Shown in pieces: positions 48,322-59,957 of a stretch of 64,000 nucleotides of DNA. This DNA is from Bedellia somnulentella (taxonomy: Eukaryota > Arthropoda > Insecta > Lepidoptera > Bedelliidae). The stretch covers positions 3,360,501-3,424,500 of the forward strand of contig OY755197.1 in assembly GCA_963576735.1 (NCBI GenBank), given 5' to 3'. Every line of letters begins with the position of its first letter. The first letter of the stretch is position 1. Under the pieces are notes generated by a model that made no database searches, was not told where the DNA came from, and saw only the letters and a list, made by a program, of their open reading frames with translations. The translations under genes were made by a program, and so were the position numbers.

Positions 48322-48490
48322 AGTTTTTCGGCGATGCGGTTGGACCACCATCCCCTACGATACTTTATTTCTACTATCTTGTCCCCTATTAGCTTCCAAA
48401 TATGGCTGAGAAGTTTCTAGTTTTAAAGCTCTACCCCTGGCAATCACTTCTTGTGATTTATGGTCGTGAGTATATGTATGTATGTATGTT
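48322..48490 (+). mobile_element. SINE1 3' two-thirds
   Basis: CGGCGATGCGGTTGGACCAC to GGTCGTGAGTATATG plus GTAT tail. Confidence 0.8.
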
Positions 48491-48517
48491 ACATTAATTA
48501 CATACATACAAACATAG

Positions 48518-48741
48518 CTGTGCAGTCTCGGCTCGGAATAGCACAACCCCTTCTCTTCCCGTCTTCTTTCTACAGCTTTTTAATGAATTTTCGGGCGATG
48601 CGTTTTGAGACCCATCACCTACAACCGTTATTTTACCATCTTTGCGCCATTCAACTTCAATAAGTGGTTGAGGAATTTCTAATTCCATAGCTCTGGCTAC
48701 CTCTTGTAGGGATCTATATCTGTAAGTATATGCATGTATGT
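48518..48741 (+). mobile_element. SINE1 copy, diverged
   Basis: CTGTGCAGTCTCGGCTCGGA to CTGTAAGTATATGCATGTATG; a short deletion lies in the 5' third. Confidence 0.82.
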
Positions 48742-48850
48742 ATGTGCCATTAGTTCATATTAGTGTAGGCAGAGACTATCAATAACCACTTTATACGATC
48801 ATGGAAAACCTCTCAAAGTTCATTTACGTCCACTAATCGTTAATTAATTT
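48742..48850 (-). mobile_element. RTE LINE 3' fragment, eroded
   Basis: GCCATTAGTTCATATTAGTG, GGCAGAGACTATCAATAACC; minus-strand coding end, no open frame. Confidence 0.65.
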
Positions 48851-49084
48851 TACCTTTTTTTGTAGCTACTTCAGACGAATGCCTTACGTATATTTCTCTC
48901 TTTATTTTTCTTTGCCTTATTTTTTCTCAACTCAACTAACTCAAACGAGTACGCTGTATATACCCGAAGAGACATTTTATCGACACGATAACGGTTAGAA
49001 CGAGATGTCAGTATACGATACTAAGTAAGTGCGTAAGAGATGGCTGCTTTATCCCACGCGATAACTAGTTTAAACACGGCTCGT

Positions 49085-49305
49085 GCTTGCGCTTCTGGTG
49101 TTCAGAGTCCCCACGTTTTACTTGGACAGTGTACTCACGTGATAGGGGGCAGGCCTATCGCCGTTTAGTGCGAATTCACTGCCACATGACTTAGTACAAC
49201 TCAGCCATTTGCGTTACTTCAAGATGTCGTCCCTCACCTTTAACAACAAAGATAAATTAACCACACACACACATGCCTTTAGAAGAGACAAATTGGTGTA
49301 GGCCC
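49085..49305 (-). mobile_element. SINE2 copy with part of the head region
   Basis: CTTCTGGTGTTCAGAGTCCC to AGACAAATTGGTGTAGGCCC on minus. The sequence just downstream of the tRNA-like part is kept; the 3' tail is lost. Confidence 0.82.
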
Positions 49306-49611
49306 AATATGTTTTCATTTAAGTTTAACACTGCACATGCATCCTAGTGTAAATACCCAATAATTTGTCAATTAATTAAAATGATGTATCGCATCTGGTC
49401 CGATGATTTTATTAAATCGCTCGCAGCCGAAACGGATTCGATTGTAATTGCTGAAGTGATGATTTTACAATTTGTTTGGTTCCGTTTATAGTCGACGATT
49501 ACTTTTATATTGCAGCTGGTATTTTAACATATATACTGCAATTTATATGCATAGCTACCTATGATGTTTTGAATTTTATTAGGTACAAATCCACAAATAT
49601 TTTTCACATAG
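49306..49611. other. Unassigned AT-rich stretch
   Basis: Nothing supported. Confidence 0.5.
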
Positions 49612-49950
49612 GTACATATATATACTCACCACTATTTATTCCTAAAAGGGTGGCCAGAGGTTCAGAATACGAAATTCCTCAGCCATTTTTGGAAGTTGAA
49701 TGGGGATGGTTGAATTTTGGGAATAATAGCCGTAAATAAGGGCAACATTGATAAGATTAATGAAGTCCAAAAGGATTTCCAGGGTCGTATAAACTCGCGT
49801 TCGCTAATCTCGGCCCACCCTAAGGGGAACACTATCATATTCCAAGTTATAAGTATGTTACCCCATTTCTACCCGTGCGTGATCGTGAAAGTTTCCTAAG
49901 GGTATATAGGCTTTATTTTTGGGCGATTTAGCCAACCGTCACCAACGATT
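49612..49950. mobile_element. Mosaic of SINE1 and RTE remnants
   Basis: A minus-strand SINE1 3' part (49612-49715, TATACTCACCACTATTTATT) comes first. An eroded RTE-like end (49740-49840, with TAATCTCGGCCCACCCTAAG) follows, then a plus-strand SINE1 5' part (49857-49950, CATTTCTACCCGTGCGTGAT). None is intact. Confidence 0.55.
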
Positions 49951-49954
49951 ATTT

Positions 49955-50750
49955 ATGCGAGGAGTTTTATGAACGCCTGAAAAGTGTGCTTAATAGCTAC
50001 TTGTCAGGCGTTAATAAGATCCGAGCCATTAACTCCTGGGTCATGCCTGTACTGATGTACACATTTGGCGTGCTCAGATGAACTCAGACCAAACTCGACG
50101 CTCTGGACACTTGCTAACACTGAGTACTTGCACAGACACAACCAAGCAGCCAAAATCCTGCATCAGGAGCTCGCTCTGAAATACGGACTCTTGCAACAGA
50201 GGCTGCCGTATTACAAGTATCTGCCGGAGCCAATCCTAGAAAACGACCGTGCCAAAATCTATTGGGACCGATCCGTTATCACGGACAGGACTATTCTAGC
50301 GAATAAGCCTGATATCGTGGTATGGGATCGGTCACAGTCGAGGGTATTTCTAGTGGATGTCACTATCCCTCATGACAAGGGTCTCGTGAAAGCCGACACC
50401 GAGAAGCGTCGGAAATATCTCGATCTGGCTCACGAGATCACCGACGTGTGGGGTGTGACTTCGACAGAAATAATCCCAATTGTTTTGTCCGCGAACGGGT
50501 TAATTCCAACCAGCCTCGCGACCAACTTGAGGCGGTTGGATTTCTGTGGCGTGACGGTTCCAGCACAGATGCAGAAAGCGGTGCTGCTCGATACGGCTCG
50601 GATCGTCCGTCAGTTCTTGAACTTGACTCCCTGACCCCGACCGACTGTGCTCTTGTCGGGGAGTACCGCCTCTCCCATTTAAAATTCTAATTTTCTGTTT
50701 CGGCCATGGGAGAGGCGAGAAACTAAAGAATGTTCCCAAAATAATAATAA
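49955..50750 (+). mobile_element. R4/Dong-like LINE, second copy, with internal deletion
   Basis: A plus-strand copy. Its 3' UTR keeps the same 12-bp stem (50667-50678 with 50706-50717). The 3' flank is an AATAATAATAATAAT run, again a TAA target. Sequence identity with 14463-15625 is high. Confidence 0.85.
49957..50634 (+). pseudogene. R4-like protein with deleted middle
   Basis: Starts in the RT thumb region (CEEFYERLKSVLN, then NKIRAINSWVMPVLMYTFGV), has an in-frame TGA where the family has a Trp codon (after TFGVLR), continues TQTKLDALD, then jumps to LANTEYLHRHNQAAK. The ~175 residues in between, including the first zinc-finger cysteines, are deleted. The endonuclease block (KPDIVVWD, VFLVDVTIPHD) is complete and the frame continues to the stop. 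Confidence 0.82.
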
Positions 50751-50994
50751 TAATAAAAGATTTCATTTGTCTTTAACACATACAACAAAAAAAATGGTGA
50801 CATGAGAACAAACAATAAGAAAGAAGTATTAACAAAGCGAACAATAGCATATAACAGCAAAATAAAAGACAAAATGGTACAGAGCTCGGTCTATCCACTA
50901 CAAGCAGATAGCTCCGATTTTCAGCTCTGACCAAACCTTAAGACTACTTACACTTAAAACTAACTTAGAACTAATTTCAATACACATGCACTCG

Positions 50995-51035
<41 letters not shown>

Positions 51036-51093
51036 ACACAGACACCACGCGCATAGTCTTAGCCTAGAGCTAATTTATATACATGATTTAGAT
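50751..51093. other. Unassigned; contains an (AC)n microsatellite
   Basis: (CA)n at 50999-51032. No gene supported. Confidence 0.6.
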
Positions 51094-51097
51094 CTCT

Positions 51098-51223
51098 TGT
51101 GGTGTAGTGTGAGTGCATCTTGTCCCCCTCTTACCATTATATATTGTAAGTTAGTCATAAGTATTGAGTCAGTAATAAACCTATATTCAAACAGTACACT
51201 CGTCTATCAATTCATTCATTTCA
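51098..51223 (+). repeat. 5' LTR, 126 bp
   Basis: Differs from the 3' LTR at one internal base (CTCTTACC versus CTCTTGCC) and in a short imperfect stretch at the very end (TTCATTCATTTCA versus TTCATCATTGCA). Confidence 0.88.
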
Positions 51224-51240
51224 TGGCGACCCTGCCAGTG
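51224..51240 (+). promoter_or_regulatory. Primer-binding site
   Basis: TGGCGACCCTGCCAGTG abuts the LTR and starts with TGG. It is of the TGGCGACC type used by several insect gypsy-like elements; the tRNA was not verified. Confidence 0.65.
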
Positions 51241-51613
51241 CGGCCTAGTGGCTGCGCTGCGCACAGGAACATGGATTTATAATTTTAATATTCTAAATAC
51301 AGTGCAAAGTGTGGAAACACAAGTGTTTATGTACAAACACAGGAATACAATGGAACTAAATTATTTATATTTGAAGAATGTTACATATAGCCAAGCCTGA
51401 AGTACCAATACTTTAACCGAAACGGACACACCCAGGACCGAAAAATGGGACCAGCTTGCTTTCCATTGAGTGACGTGGTTATCACCTTGAAAATTTCATA
51501 GGCGAATATTTAACAATGTTGAGTTAATGGAAGTGACAATCAGTGGTACGGTGCGTAATTATAATAAGATTTGTGTACTAAAAATGATTAGCTAGTTTTA
51601 CATATAATATAGG

Positions 51614-54600
51614 CTAAAGAGACCCGCTTCAGTACGATGAATGTATGTGGAGGAATGTTTGAAAAATTAGATGAAGTATGTATGATTATGAATGAAAGAA
51701 AACTGGATTTTCTTTGTGTAAATGAGACGAAGCGTAAGGGAAAGGAAGTTTCACAACTTGGCAACATTACAGCAATCTGGTCTGGAGTCGCTGACAGTGA
51801 CCGAGCTAGCCAAGGAGTGGGACTTCTGATATCTGAAAGGATGGCTCAGTGTATGAAAGATTACGAATGTGTGAGTCCAAGGCTCCTGTGGATTAAGGTG
51901 AAATTGGGACTAGTCCGGATGCGCATAATTTGCGTATACGCTCCGGACATGTCTAAATCCCTATCCGAGAGGGAGGAGTTTTGGAATCTGTTAGACGATG
52001 TTGTGAATGGGTGTGATCAGAATGAGAGACTTGTAATGTTAGGAGATTTTAATGGCTGGGTTGGTGTGTCACGCAACAGTTGCGAAAGAGTTTTAGGAAA
52101 GTTTGGTGATCAAAGGGTAAATGAGAATGGTGAGAAATTGATTGAGGTATGTTTGGATAGGAATCTTTGTGTTACAAACACGTTGTTTAAGCACAAAGAT
52201 ATCCATATGTATACAAGACAGAGGGGAAGCGAGAGAAGTATGATTGACTTTGTGATAGTTATGATAGTTATATTGTGATGAAAGGCTGAGAGCAAAAGTT
52301 GTTGACACCAGGGTCTATAGGGGCACGAACGTTGGCACAGATCACTTTCTCGTTATATCACGATTAAGGGGTCTGTGCACGCGTTGGCGTCACAGGCCTA
52401 AAGTGTCAACAACGGATTTTGCGAGAATAAAAGTAGAAAAACTGCAAGAAGATGAAAATATCAGAGATGAATACTTGAGGAAATTGGATGATAGACTAAG
52501 TTGCGTGGAGATGAAGGATGAAATGGAAATAGAAGAAGTATGGGATGTGCTCAAATCGACGATGGTTGAATGTGCGACGGAAGTATGTGGAGTGTGTAAA
52601 AGGTCAAATAGACCACCAACAAGTTGGTGGGATAAAGTTGTGAAAGAGGCGGTTGGAGATAAGAAGAAAGCGTGGTTAGATTTACTAGCGATTAAAGCTA
52701 GTAAACGGATGGATGCGAGTGTAACTGACGATGTAGTGCAGAAAAGTGAAGATGAATATAAGAGAGTTAAGAATGAAGTAAAGAAGAAAATAGAAAAGAA
52801 AAAGCGGGATTTGCAAGAGTGGTGTGAGAGGAAACTTTCTGATAATTTCCGGAATAACCAAAAGTTATTCTGGAAGTATATCCGGAAAGAAAAGGGAGTT
52901 TCCCAAAACACGAGAGTGAGTGTAATAAGAGATGAACAGGGTGAATTGGCGACGGATGAAAGTAGCATGAAACGGGTATGGAAGATTTATTTTGAGGGAC
53001 TGTTTGAGAAAGAGGATGCATCCATTTCTTCGCCAATCGACAGTAATGTTGATTGGAACGGGGAGATGGGTGAATTTAGTGACAGCGAGATTAGTATGGA
53101 AGAAATAATGAAAGCAATGAAAAGTATGAAATTAGGGAAGGCGGCAGGGTATGATAGGATTACTATCGAAATGCTGAGGGCTGGTAAAGGGTTGGTGGCT
53201 TCTTGGTTGTACTTCCTTTTCCAAAAATGCTGGTCGAGTGGCAAAGTTCCACGAGACTGGTGCAAGGCGGTGATTATGCCTCTGTATAAAGGAAAGGGGT
53301 CACACCAAGAGGCTAAAAACTACCGCGGCATCAGCTTACTCAGCATTGTTGGTAAATTGTATGCTAAGGTACTGATTGAAAGAGTGATGAATGAAACTGA
53401 TGAGAAAATATGGGATGTGCAAGCGGGATTTAGGAAAGGAATGGGATGTATGGATCAAATCTTCTCTCTAAGGAGCATCACCGAAAAGTTCTTAGCTAAG
53501 AACCAAAAGGTGTATTGCTCCTTCATTGATTTAGAGAAGGCGTATGATAGGGTGGTAAGAAAGTGTTTATGGGAGGTGTTATCCAAGTTCGGTTTGGGGA
53601 GTCAACTTATACGTGCATTAGTATCACTCTATGAGGATTCTAGTGCATGTGTAAGAGTAAACGGGGAAAACACTGACTGGTTCGGAATCTCTAGGGGTGT
53701 CCGACAGGGATGTGTAGCTTCTCCGTGGCTCTTCAATTTGTTCATGGATGACTGTTTGACAGAGTTGCGTGAAAGTGATTATGGACTAAGAATGAGTGGT
53801 TTCATCATTAAATGCCTCTTGTATGCTGACGATCAAGTGCTACTTGCATCGTCGGCAGAAGAGTTGCAAGAGATGATGAATATTGCATGTGAGTCTTTTG
53901 TAAGAAAGGGAATGAGGGTGAATGTGGATAAGACCAAAACGATGGTTTTTGAGAGACAGGAAGATGTGACAAAATGCGTGATTGCGATTGATGGTAAGGA
54001 TGTGGAACAGGTGAAGGAGTTTGTATATCTGGGAAGTTTGTTTACAAGGGATGGAAAATGTGATGAAGATATTGAAAGAAGAGTGAAAAAGGGTAATGCG
54101 GTAAATGGAGCAATGAATAGCCTAATGACCTGTCAATCGGTGTCTGAAAAGGCCCGAATGGCTGTGCATGATGCTGTTCTTGTTCCTACGCTTATGTATG
54201 GAAGCGAATGTTGGGTGTGGCAGAAGAAGCATGAGAGCAGAGTGAATGCAGTAGAGATGAGGTCCCTCAGAAAAATTTGTAATGTTAGATTATGTGACCG
54301 AGTGAGAAATAGTGTTATTCGTGAAAAGTGTGGTGTGAAAGATGATATTGTAAGAAAGATAGAAAAAGGAATGTTGAGATGGTTTGGGCACATAGAGAGG
54401 ATGGATGATAGAAAATTGGTAAAAGGGATCTATAGAGCTAGTGTGGATGGTAATGTTAGTAGAGGACGACCACGGAGAACACACTTGGACCAAATTGAGA
54501 GTGTGCTCAAAAAGGCTGGCGTCCGAAGTATGAAGAATAAAAGAGCATGTATGAAAAGATTGATGGATGTAAACGAAGCTAGAGAGGTTTGTCAGGATCG

Positions 54601-54678
54601 TGCGAAGTGGCGATCAATAGTCTCTGCCTACCCCAATGGGAACTAATGGCGTGAGTATATGTATGTATGTATGTATGT
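51614..54678 (+). mobile_element. RTE-type LINE, nearly complete reference copy
   Basis: 3065 bp from CTAAAGAGACCCGCTTC to a GTAT tail, with a perfect 12-bp duplication, ATATAATATAGG, at 51602-51613 and 54679-54690. It encodes an APE-type endonuclease and RT in one frame broken once. The short tandem tail, one-ORF structure and GRPRxRW-like C-terminus fit the RTE clade. All other RTE fragments in the window are 3' ends of this family. Confidence 0.93.
51637..54646 (+). pseudogene. RTE endonuclease-reverse transcriptase, one frame break
   Basis: The first part (51637-52278) is the APE endonuclease: NVCGGMFEKLDEVC, FLCVNETK, RIICVYAPD, VMLGDFNGWVG, GSERSMIDFV. A duplicated 9-mer, GATAGTTAT (52254-52262 and 52263-52271), marks the lesion; downstream codons continue in another frame. 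From 52403 the RT part is open for 747 codons: YRGISLLSIVGKLYAKVL, SFIDLEKAYDRV, GVRQGCVASPWLF and YADD (~474 from the first Met of this part). It ends with the C-terminal domain WFGHIERMDD .. SAYPNGN. The N-terminus is at or very near the natural start. One short indel separates it from an intact copy. Confidence 0.92.
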
Positions 54679-54690
54679 ATATAATATAGG

Positions 54691-56333
54691 AATAATGAAA
54701 CGTTAAATTTAGTGCTCCTTATTTTTGTGGTTTTAGAGTAATGTTTTATAGCAAAGATATTTAAATATATATTAATGTAGAGAGATACCGATTTAATTAA
54801 AATTTAAGTCAACATTTAATTAGTATACTTATGTTTTAGCGATAATATTAGAAGGATTAATCATTACGCGATATACTTTATGACACATAATGTGAACTAT
54901 GTAGTTACTGAATAAATAAACCAATAATGCCTCGTGTATTACATGAACGATTCTCTTATAAAAAGATTTTCATTTAATATGTTATGAGATTGTCTTGGCT
55001 ACGGCTTATTTATGAAAAAATAACATAAATATTTAAACATTAAGTTTATATAAAGCATAATGAGAACAAGTAGATTTCAATATTATAATGTAATTAATAA
55101 CGGAAATGTTATTTAAAAAAAATGATACTAGGTTTTCGGATGGTAAAAAATGAAAAAAAAAATGAGAGTAAAGACGAATGAATTAAATAGTTTATAAATG
55201 AATTTAAGCAAACGGTTCATAGAATAACGAAAATAAGAGTATTGAGTTAAAATGTTGTTTGTTGCTAGGCTGATATTTGCGTATGTTTTGGTACGGGGCG
55301 ATGGAAGTGATAGCGTTGAATACATATATGGCGTGAAGAATTCTATGAAGTCATCGCTGTGTGTGGTATGGTATGATTGAGCTGGTAAGGTGATATGATT
55401 GTAATGATGTTAAAAAGGTAATGGAATGTAGCTAAAGTAAGTTTGACTGGTTTGAAAGTTTATGAAAAGCAGTTTGTAGAAAGGTAGTTTCAATTGATAT
55501 GTTTTTGATGTACATTTGACTTGATCACTCATATGTTATTTCGATTATTTACCAATTGAAAACTAAATATTGAATGTAGAATAATGAAAGGTTTTGGAAA
55601 GAAGTATATTAAGTCATACAAGGTACTCCAAGGTACAAGCAGATCTCTGGATCCTTTTTATCTGATCATGACGCGGTTGAATACCCTTCGTGAAGAAAAT
55701 TGGACACCTAAAGGATGTTAAAAGAGAGAAACTGTTTATAAGTATATAAATAAATGCGCATGTGATGTTTAATATTATTTGTACCTTGAAATGAAATAAA
55801 ATGAACGAATATTATATTATGTATAAGGGTGGCCGACCCAATAACAATGTTAGTGTACCTTGATAAGAAATGAAGTATAAATAAAAAATATATGACTTGA
55901 GATAGAAGCATGGTTGTCCACAGCTATTTTAAATATATGATAAAAATATAAGAGAGAATATTATAAAAACATAATGAAATATAATAAAGTTAATGACTAT
56001 TACGAAGTTGAAATGTATAAAAAAATCTATATGTGATAACAGTACTATGGCATGTATTCAAAAATTTACTTGATTGTGTGATTTGATTACGCAGCAAATC
56101 GTTTGGCCTACGATTTGTTCGACTTATCCCGGATTTTACCAATAGATTTATTTAAGTATAGTAGTTAAGTTTTATTAAATAGATAAACAAGTTCTTAAAG
56201 ATATAAAATTAAATTTTATTTGATATTCCACTCTAATTGATATTATAATACTTAAGTGAATATATTAATAAATAATAATTTCTTCAAGAAATATGTTAAT
56301 ATTAAATATTTTTTTATTTGCAAAGGGGGAAGG
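54691..56333 (+). other. Internal non-coding region of the LARD-like element
   Basis: AT-rich, with no plus-strand frame of note. It ends in the polypurine tract at about 56322-56333. Two minus-strand open frames of ~65 codons (55128-55325, 55708-55911) are low complexity and not supported as genes. Confidence 0.7.
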
Positions 56334-56458
56334 TGTGGTGTAGTGTGAGTGCATCTTGTCCCCCTCTTGCCATTATATATTGTAAGTTAGTCATAAGTAT
56401 TGAGTCAGTAATAAACCTATATTCAAACAGTACACTCGTCTATCAATTCATCATTGCA
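56334..56458 (+). repeat. 3' LTR, 125 bp
   Basis: Follows the polypurine tract AAAGGGGGAAGG; ends at CA before the CTCT duplication. Confidence 0.88.
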
Positions 56459-56732
56459 CTCTTCACATATTATAGAAGAATATAATATAAATAACAATCA
56501 ATATAAATACCAATAATGAAAGCCACGTACATACTTTCATAATAATGCATAAATAGATATATATATATATTTGCTTAAACAAATTGCTTACATATTTGAT
56601 AGTATTGCAGCGCAACGAGTTTGCTATTCCCTATGGCTGTGCTTCTAATGTCGAATAATAACCAGTAATAAGGTATTTATATATACAGTAACATGTATTT
56701 ATGTATATATATATATATATATATATACATAG

Positions 56733-56862
56733 GCGATAGGCCTGCCCCCTATCACGTGAGTACACAGTCTAAGCAAACCTTGGGTATCTTCTCTGCCAAC
56801 CCCTTCGGGGATAAACGGCGTGAACGTTTATGGTTATGTTATGTTATATGTTTATATATATA
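56733..56862 (+). mobile_element. SINE2 3' fragment
   Basis: GCGATAGGCCTGCCCCCTAT to AACGGCGTGAACGTTTATGG plus a TTATG tail. Its tail abuts the broken end of LINE A. An (AT)n run precedes it. Confidence 0.85.
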
Positions 56863-56865
56863 TCC

Positions 56866-57936
56866 AGTTCCAGCATTTAGAAGCTGCTATTGTAAAGCAG
56901 CCCTTGGTCCTTGTAAGCTTGTGCGTCGGTAACAAAAGTACATTGAGGCGTTCGCGTTTCGAAAAGTTGAGTTTGTCATAAAGGTATTTTGGTGTTTTAT
57001 ATTTAATTACTTTATAGACAAAACATGAAAGTTTCAGTCTCCTTTTATGTCTCATGTTAAGCAAGTTCTTCTCAATCAAATATGGAGTAATGTGTTGCCG
57101 TCGTGGAATATTAAAACAGTACCGCATACAGGCATTTTGTACACGTTGTATTTAGTGTTCGGTCTTTTTAGCAGACAAGGGCCATAGGCGATGTCGCAAT
57201 AGCCTAACTGGGACAGAACTAAGCCCTCGTATAACCTGAGTCGAACATCCTCACTTATAAATGACCTTATCTTGTATAAAGTACTAAGGCCAGCAAAGCA
57301 CTTGGCAGTCTTTAGATCAACATGATTTTGAAATGTGAGCGACTGGTCCATGTGAAGACCAAGGTTCCGAATGCACACCTGAAAAGGCACCGCTACTCCA
57401 TCAACCAAAACCGACGGTTGAAGTTCGGTTATCCTAGAGACCTGACTAGGTGTGCCGCAGATTAAAGCTATAGTCTTGTGTGGGTTGATCATAAGGTGAT
57501 GGTTTTTAGACCATTCCACTATACACTCCAGATCTTTGTGGAAGCTCTGTAAACCCGCAGAGAACCCATCACTGTCCGAGGGAAGATGTGTATAAATTTG
57601 TGTATCGTCAGCATATAAGTGGTATTTTGAATTCTTTATGACCTTGGATATATTAGCAGTATAGACAGTAAACAATGTCGGACCAAGAATCGAACCTTGG
57701 ACCACACCACGTGTAATTGGAAGAGGTTCCGAAACTATAAGATTGCCATTGGCGTCAGTTGTTTTCACAGTTTGCATTCTGCCCGAAAAGTAGGAGGAAA
57801 ACCACTTGCACGCTGACGACGAAAAACCTGCGGACCGAAGTTTAGAAATTAAAAGTGGGGGGAAGACACAATCAAAGGCGCGTGTATTGTCCAGGAGTAA
57901 TAAGATAGAAGCGTCCCCTTTGTCTGAGGATAACAA
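56866..57936 (-). pseudogene. LINE A RT palm, thumb and C-terminus
   Basis: Begins LSSDKGDASILLLLDNTRAF (motif A), then GVVQGSILGPTLF and YADDTQIY. A frameshift near 57140 moves the frame from NTKYNVYKMPVCG to MRYCFNIPRRQHITPYL. It ends at FTIAASKCWN, where it is cut by the SINE2 tail at about 56866. Confidence 0.8.
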
Positions 57937-57937
57937 T

Positions 57938-59957
57938 ATTTATTTATTTATTTATTTATTCAAGGCACACCAACAGCATTATAACATAGATTGCATTAAC
58001 ATTCATTTTTAAAGTATTGGTCAGTTATAATGCCAACAACAGTGCACACAGCATTGACAATATTATAACTTAAGATATAACTAAAAATTTGATTAAAAAC
58101 TATAATAAAATAAAACTAGAATAGACAATTAAAATTCCCATCATTAATAATAAATTACAAACAAAAAAATTAATAAAATTATAAAAAATAAAGTGACAAT
58201 ACCGAAACATTTGAAAATTTGTATTTAATAAGAATTTAAATAATGAAATAATACTAATATTTGATTAATTAATTTCAGGCACCAATTGCCTACATTTTTT
58301 CTTAAAACTAAACAGTGTGTCATTATAGACGTCAGGCGCGCATTCATGACCTATTGCACACAATGAATTGTAAAGTTGGCAGACTCTGTGGATAGGGTTG
58401 TTTGCGGCCATGTTTGTTCTCACAGTTGGGACGGCCAGAGGGCGAGCACTTCGCAGTGCTCTTTGGGGAACGTTCAGCTGAATTAAGGGCAATAATGAGG
58501 ATGACATAGATCCATCAATAATCTTGTGCAAAGTAGCTAAATCCTGGAGTTGCCTGCGAGCAAGCAAAGGATCCAGTTTAAAATACCTACACCTTTCCTC
58601 ATATGATCTCAACTGCCTTCTCAGATTCGAGCGCGAAGCCAAAAGCCTAACAAATCGTTTTTGAACAGATTCGAGGTTCTCTATATGGGTGTTATAAATA
58701 GGTGTCCATATTACACATGCGTACTCTAACTTACTTAAAACAAAAGATTTAAAAAGCCTAACCATACTTTGGGGGTTTCTAAAATCCCTTGTTACTCTAG
58801 AAAGAAATCCAAGCAGCCTATAACACTGATTCACTATCTCAACACACTGTTCCGCAAACGATAATTTTGTATCTAGAAGTACCCTAAGATCCTTGACAAC
58901 TGACTTCCTAGTTAGTGTCTTTTGCCCAATTCTATAATCGTACGAAATCGTATTGCTTTTCATTGTAAATGTTGTGGTAAAGCATTTATCTATATTTAAT
59001 TTCATGTAATTTTTTGTGCACCAAGTATTAATTGCGTCAATATCCCTCTGCAAATCCTCACAGTCGTCAAGCGTGTGAACAACCCTAAAGATCTTTAAAT
59101 CATCAGCAAAGAGAAGACAGGGGTTGTGAAGATGGCCAACCAGGTCGTTAATAAATATGTTAAATAGTAACGGTCCCAATATCGATCCCTAGGGAATTCC
59201 AGAGGTTGCTGTTATCGGTTTAGAAAGGTAACCCTGTAATGCAACTAGTTGGGACCTGTTCTCCAAGTATGACTTAAGCCACCTTAGTAAACTCCCGTGA
59301 ACCCCATAAGCCTCTAGTTTACCATTCATGATAACATGTATGAGCTTGTCGAATGCTTTCATGAAATCGGTATAAATAGCATCAACCTGAGCACGTTCCC
59401 CAAAAAATTTGTGTATGTAATTCACGTATTCCATTAAATTAGTAACAGTGGATTTTCCCTTGATAAAACCATGTTGTTCAGGAACTATAAAGGATTTCAT
59501 ATGGAAGCTCAAAGCATCAAATACGAATGACTCAAAAACCTTTGATAAACATGACAAGATGCTAACCGGCCTATAGTTGCTGCAATCAGACAAGTTCCCG
59601 GACTTGTGTATTGGTATGATAAAAGCTTTTTTCCAGTAACTAGGAAATACTCCCATATCAAGGCTTTTATTGAAAATAAGGTAAAGTGGATACGTTAACG
59701 CTTTAGCGCAAGCTTTTATAAACATTGGGGGGATACCGTCCGGTCCGGAACCCTTATTCACATCTACCTGTTTTAATTTTGTAAGAATATCGTTTTCAGA
59801 TACGGAAAAACTAGACAAGGTTGTGTGGGATATTATGTGGGAGTAATCATAATGGATGTTGTGTATATCCCTCTCGTATACAGAGGCGAAGAATTCTGCG
59901 AACATGTTACATACATTTTCAGGTCCACTGACAGAGTTTTTTCCTAGAAACATAGTA
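57938..59957 (-). mobile_element. LINE B, copy 2, nested in LINE A
   Basis: 5'-truncated LINE B with RT (59957-58265), an AT-rich 3' UTR and an AATA repeat tail (seen as TATTTATTTATTTATTTATT at 57938-57962). The duplication at the edges is short (TGTT). It is related to the copy at 26208-27866. Confidence 0.85.
58265..59188 (-). pseudogene. LINE B copy 2, RT palm to C-terminus
   Basis: Continues after the TAG with GS.LGPLLFNIFINDL and the catalytic FADDLKIF box, then the thumb and C-terminal region (HIENLESVQKRFVRLLASR). It is otherwise undamaged to the stop at 58265. The only lesion seen in this LINE B RT is the CAG-to-TAG type change at about 59186. Confidence 0.82.

Larger units (their letters stand above)
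51098..56458 (+). mobile_element. Non-coding LTR retrotransposon (LARD/TRIM-like)
   Basis: LTRs 51098-51223 and 56334-56458 (about 125 bp) start TGTGGTGTAGTG and end CA. The target duplication CTCT lies at 51094-51097 and 56459-56462. The primer-binding site TGGCGACCCTGCC starts directly after the 5' LTR (51224), and the polypurine tract AAAGGGGGAAGG ends at the 3' LTR. Without the RTE insertion the element is about 2.3 kb and has no plus-strand frame of note, so it depends on another element's proteins. Confidence 0.9.

Noticed and set aside
51098..51223. 5' UTR of the RTE LINE rather than an LTR
   Set aside because: The same 125 bp recurs at 56334-56458 beyond the LINE, with a primer site, polypurine tract and CTCT duplication, and the LINE has its own 12-bp duplication inside.
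50986..51282. 98-codon open frame with His/Thr repeat
   Set aside because: It is the translation of an (AC)n microsatellite running into the LTR element.
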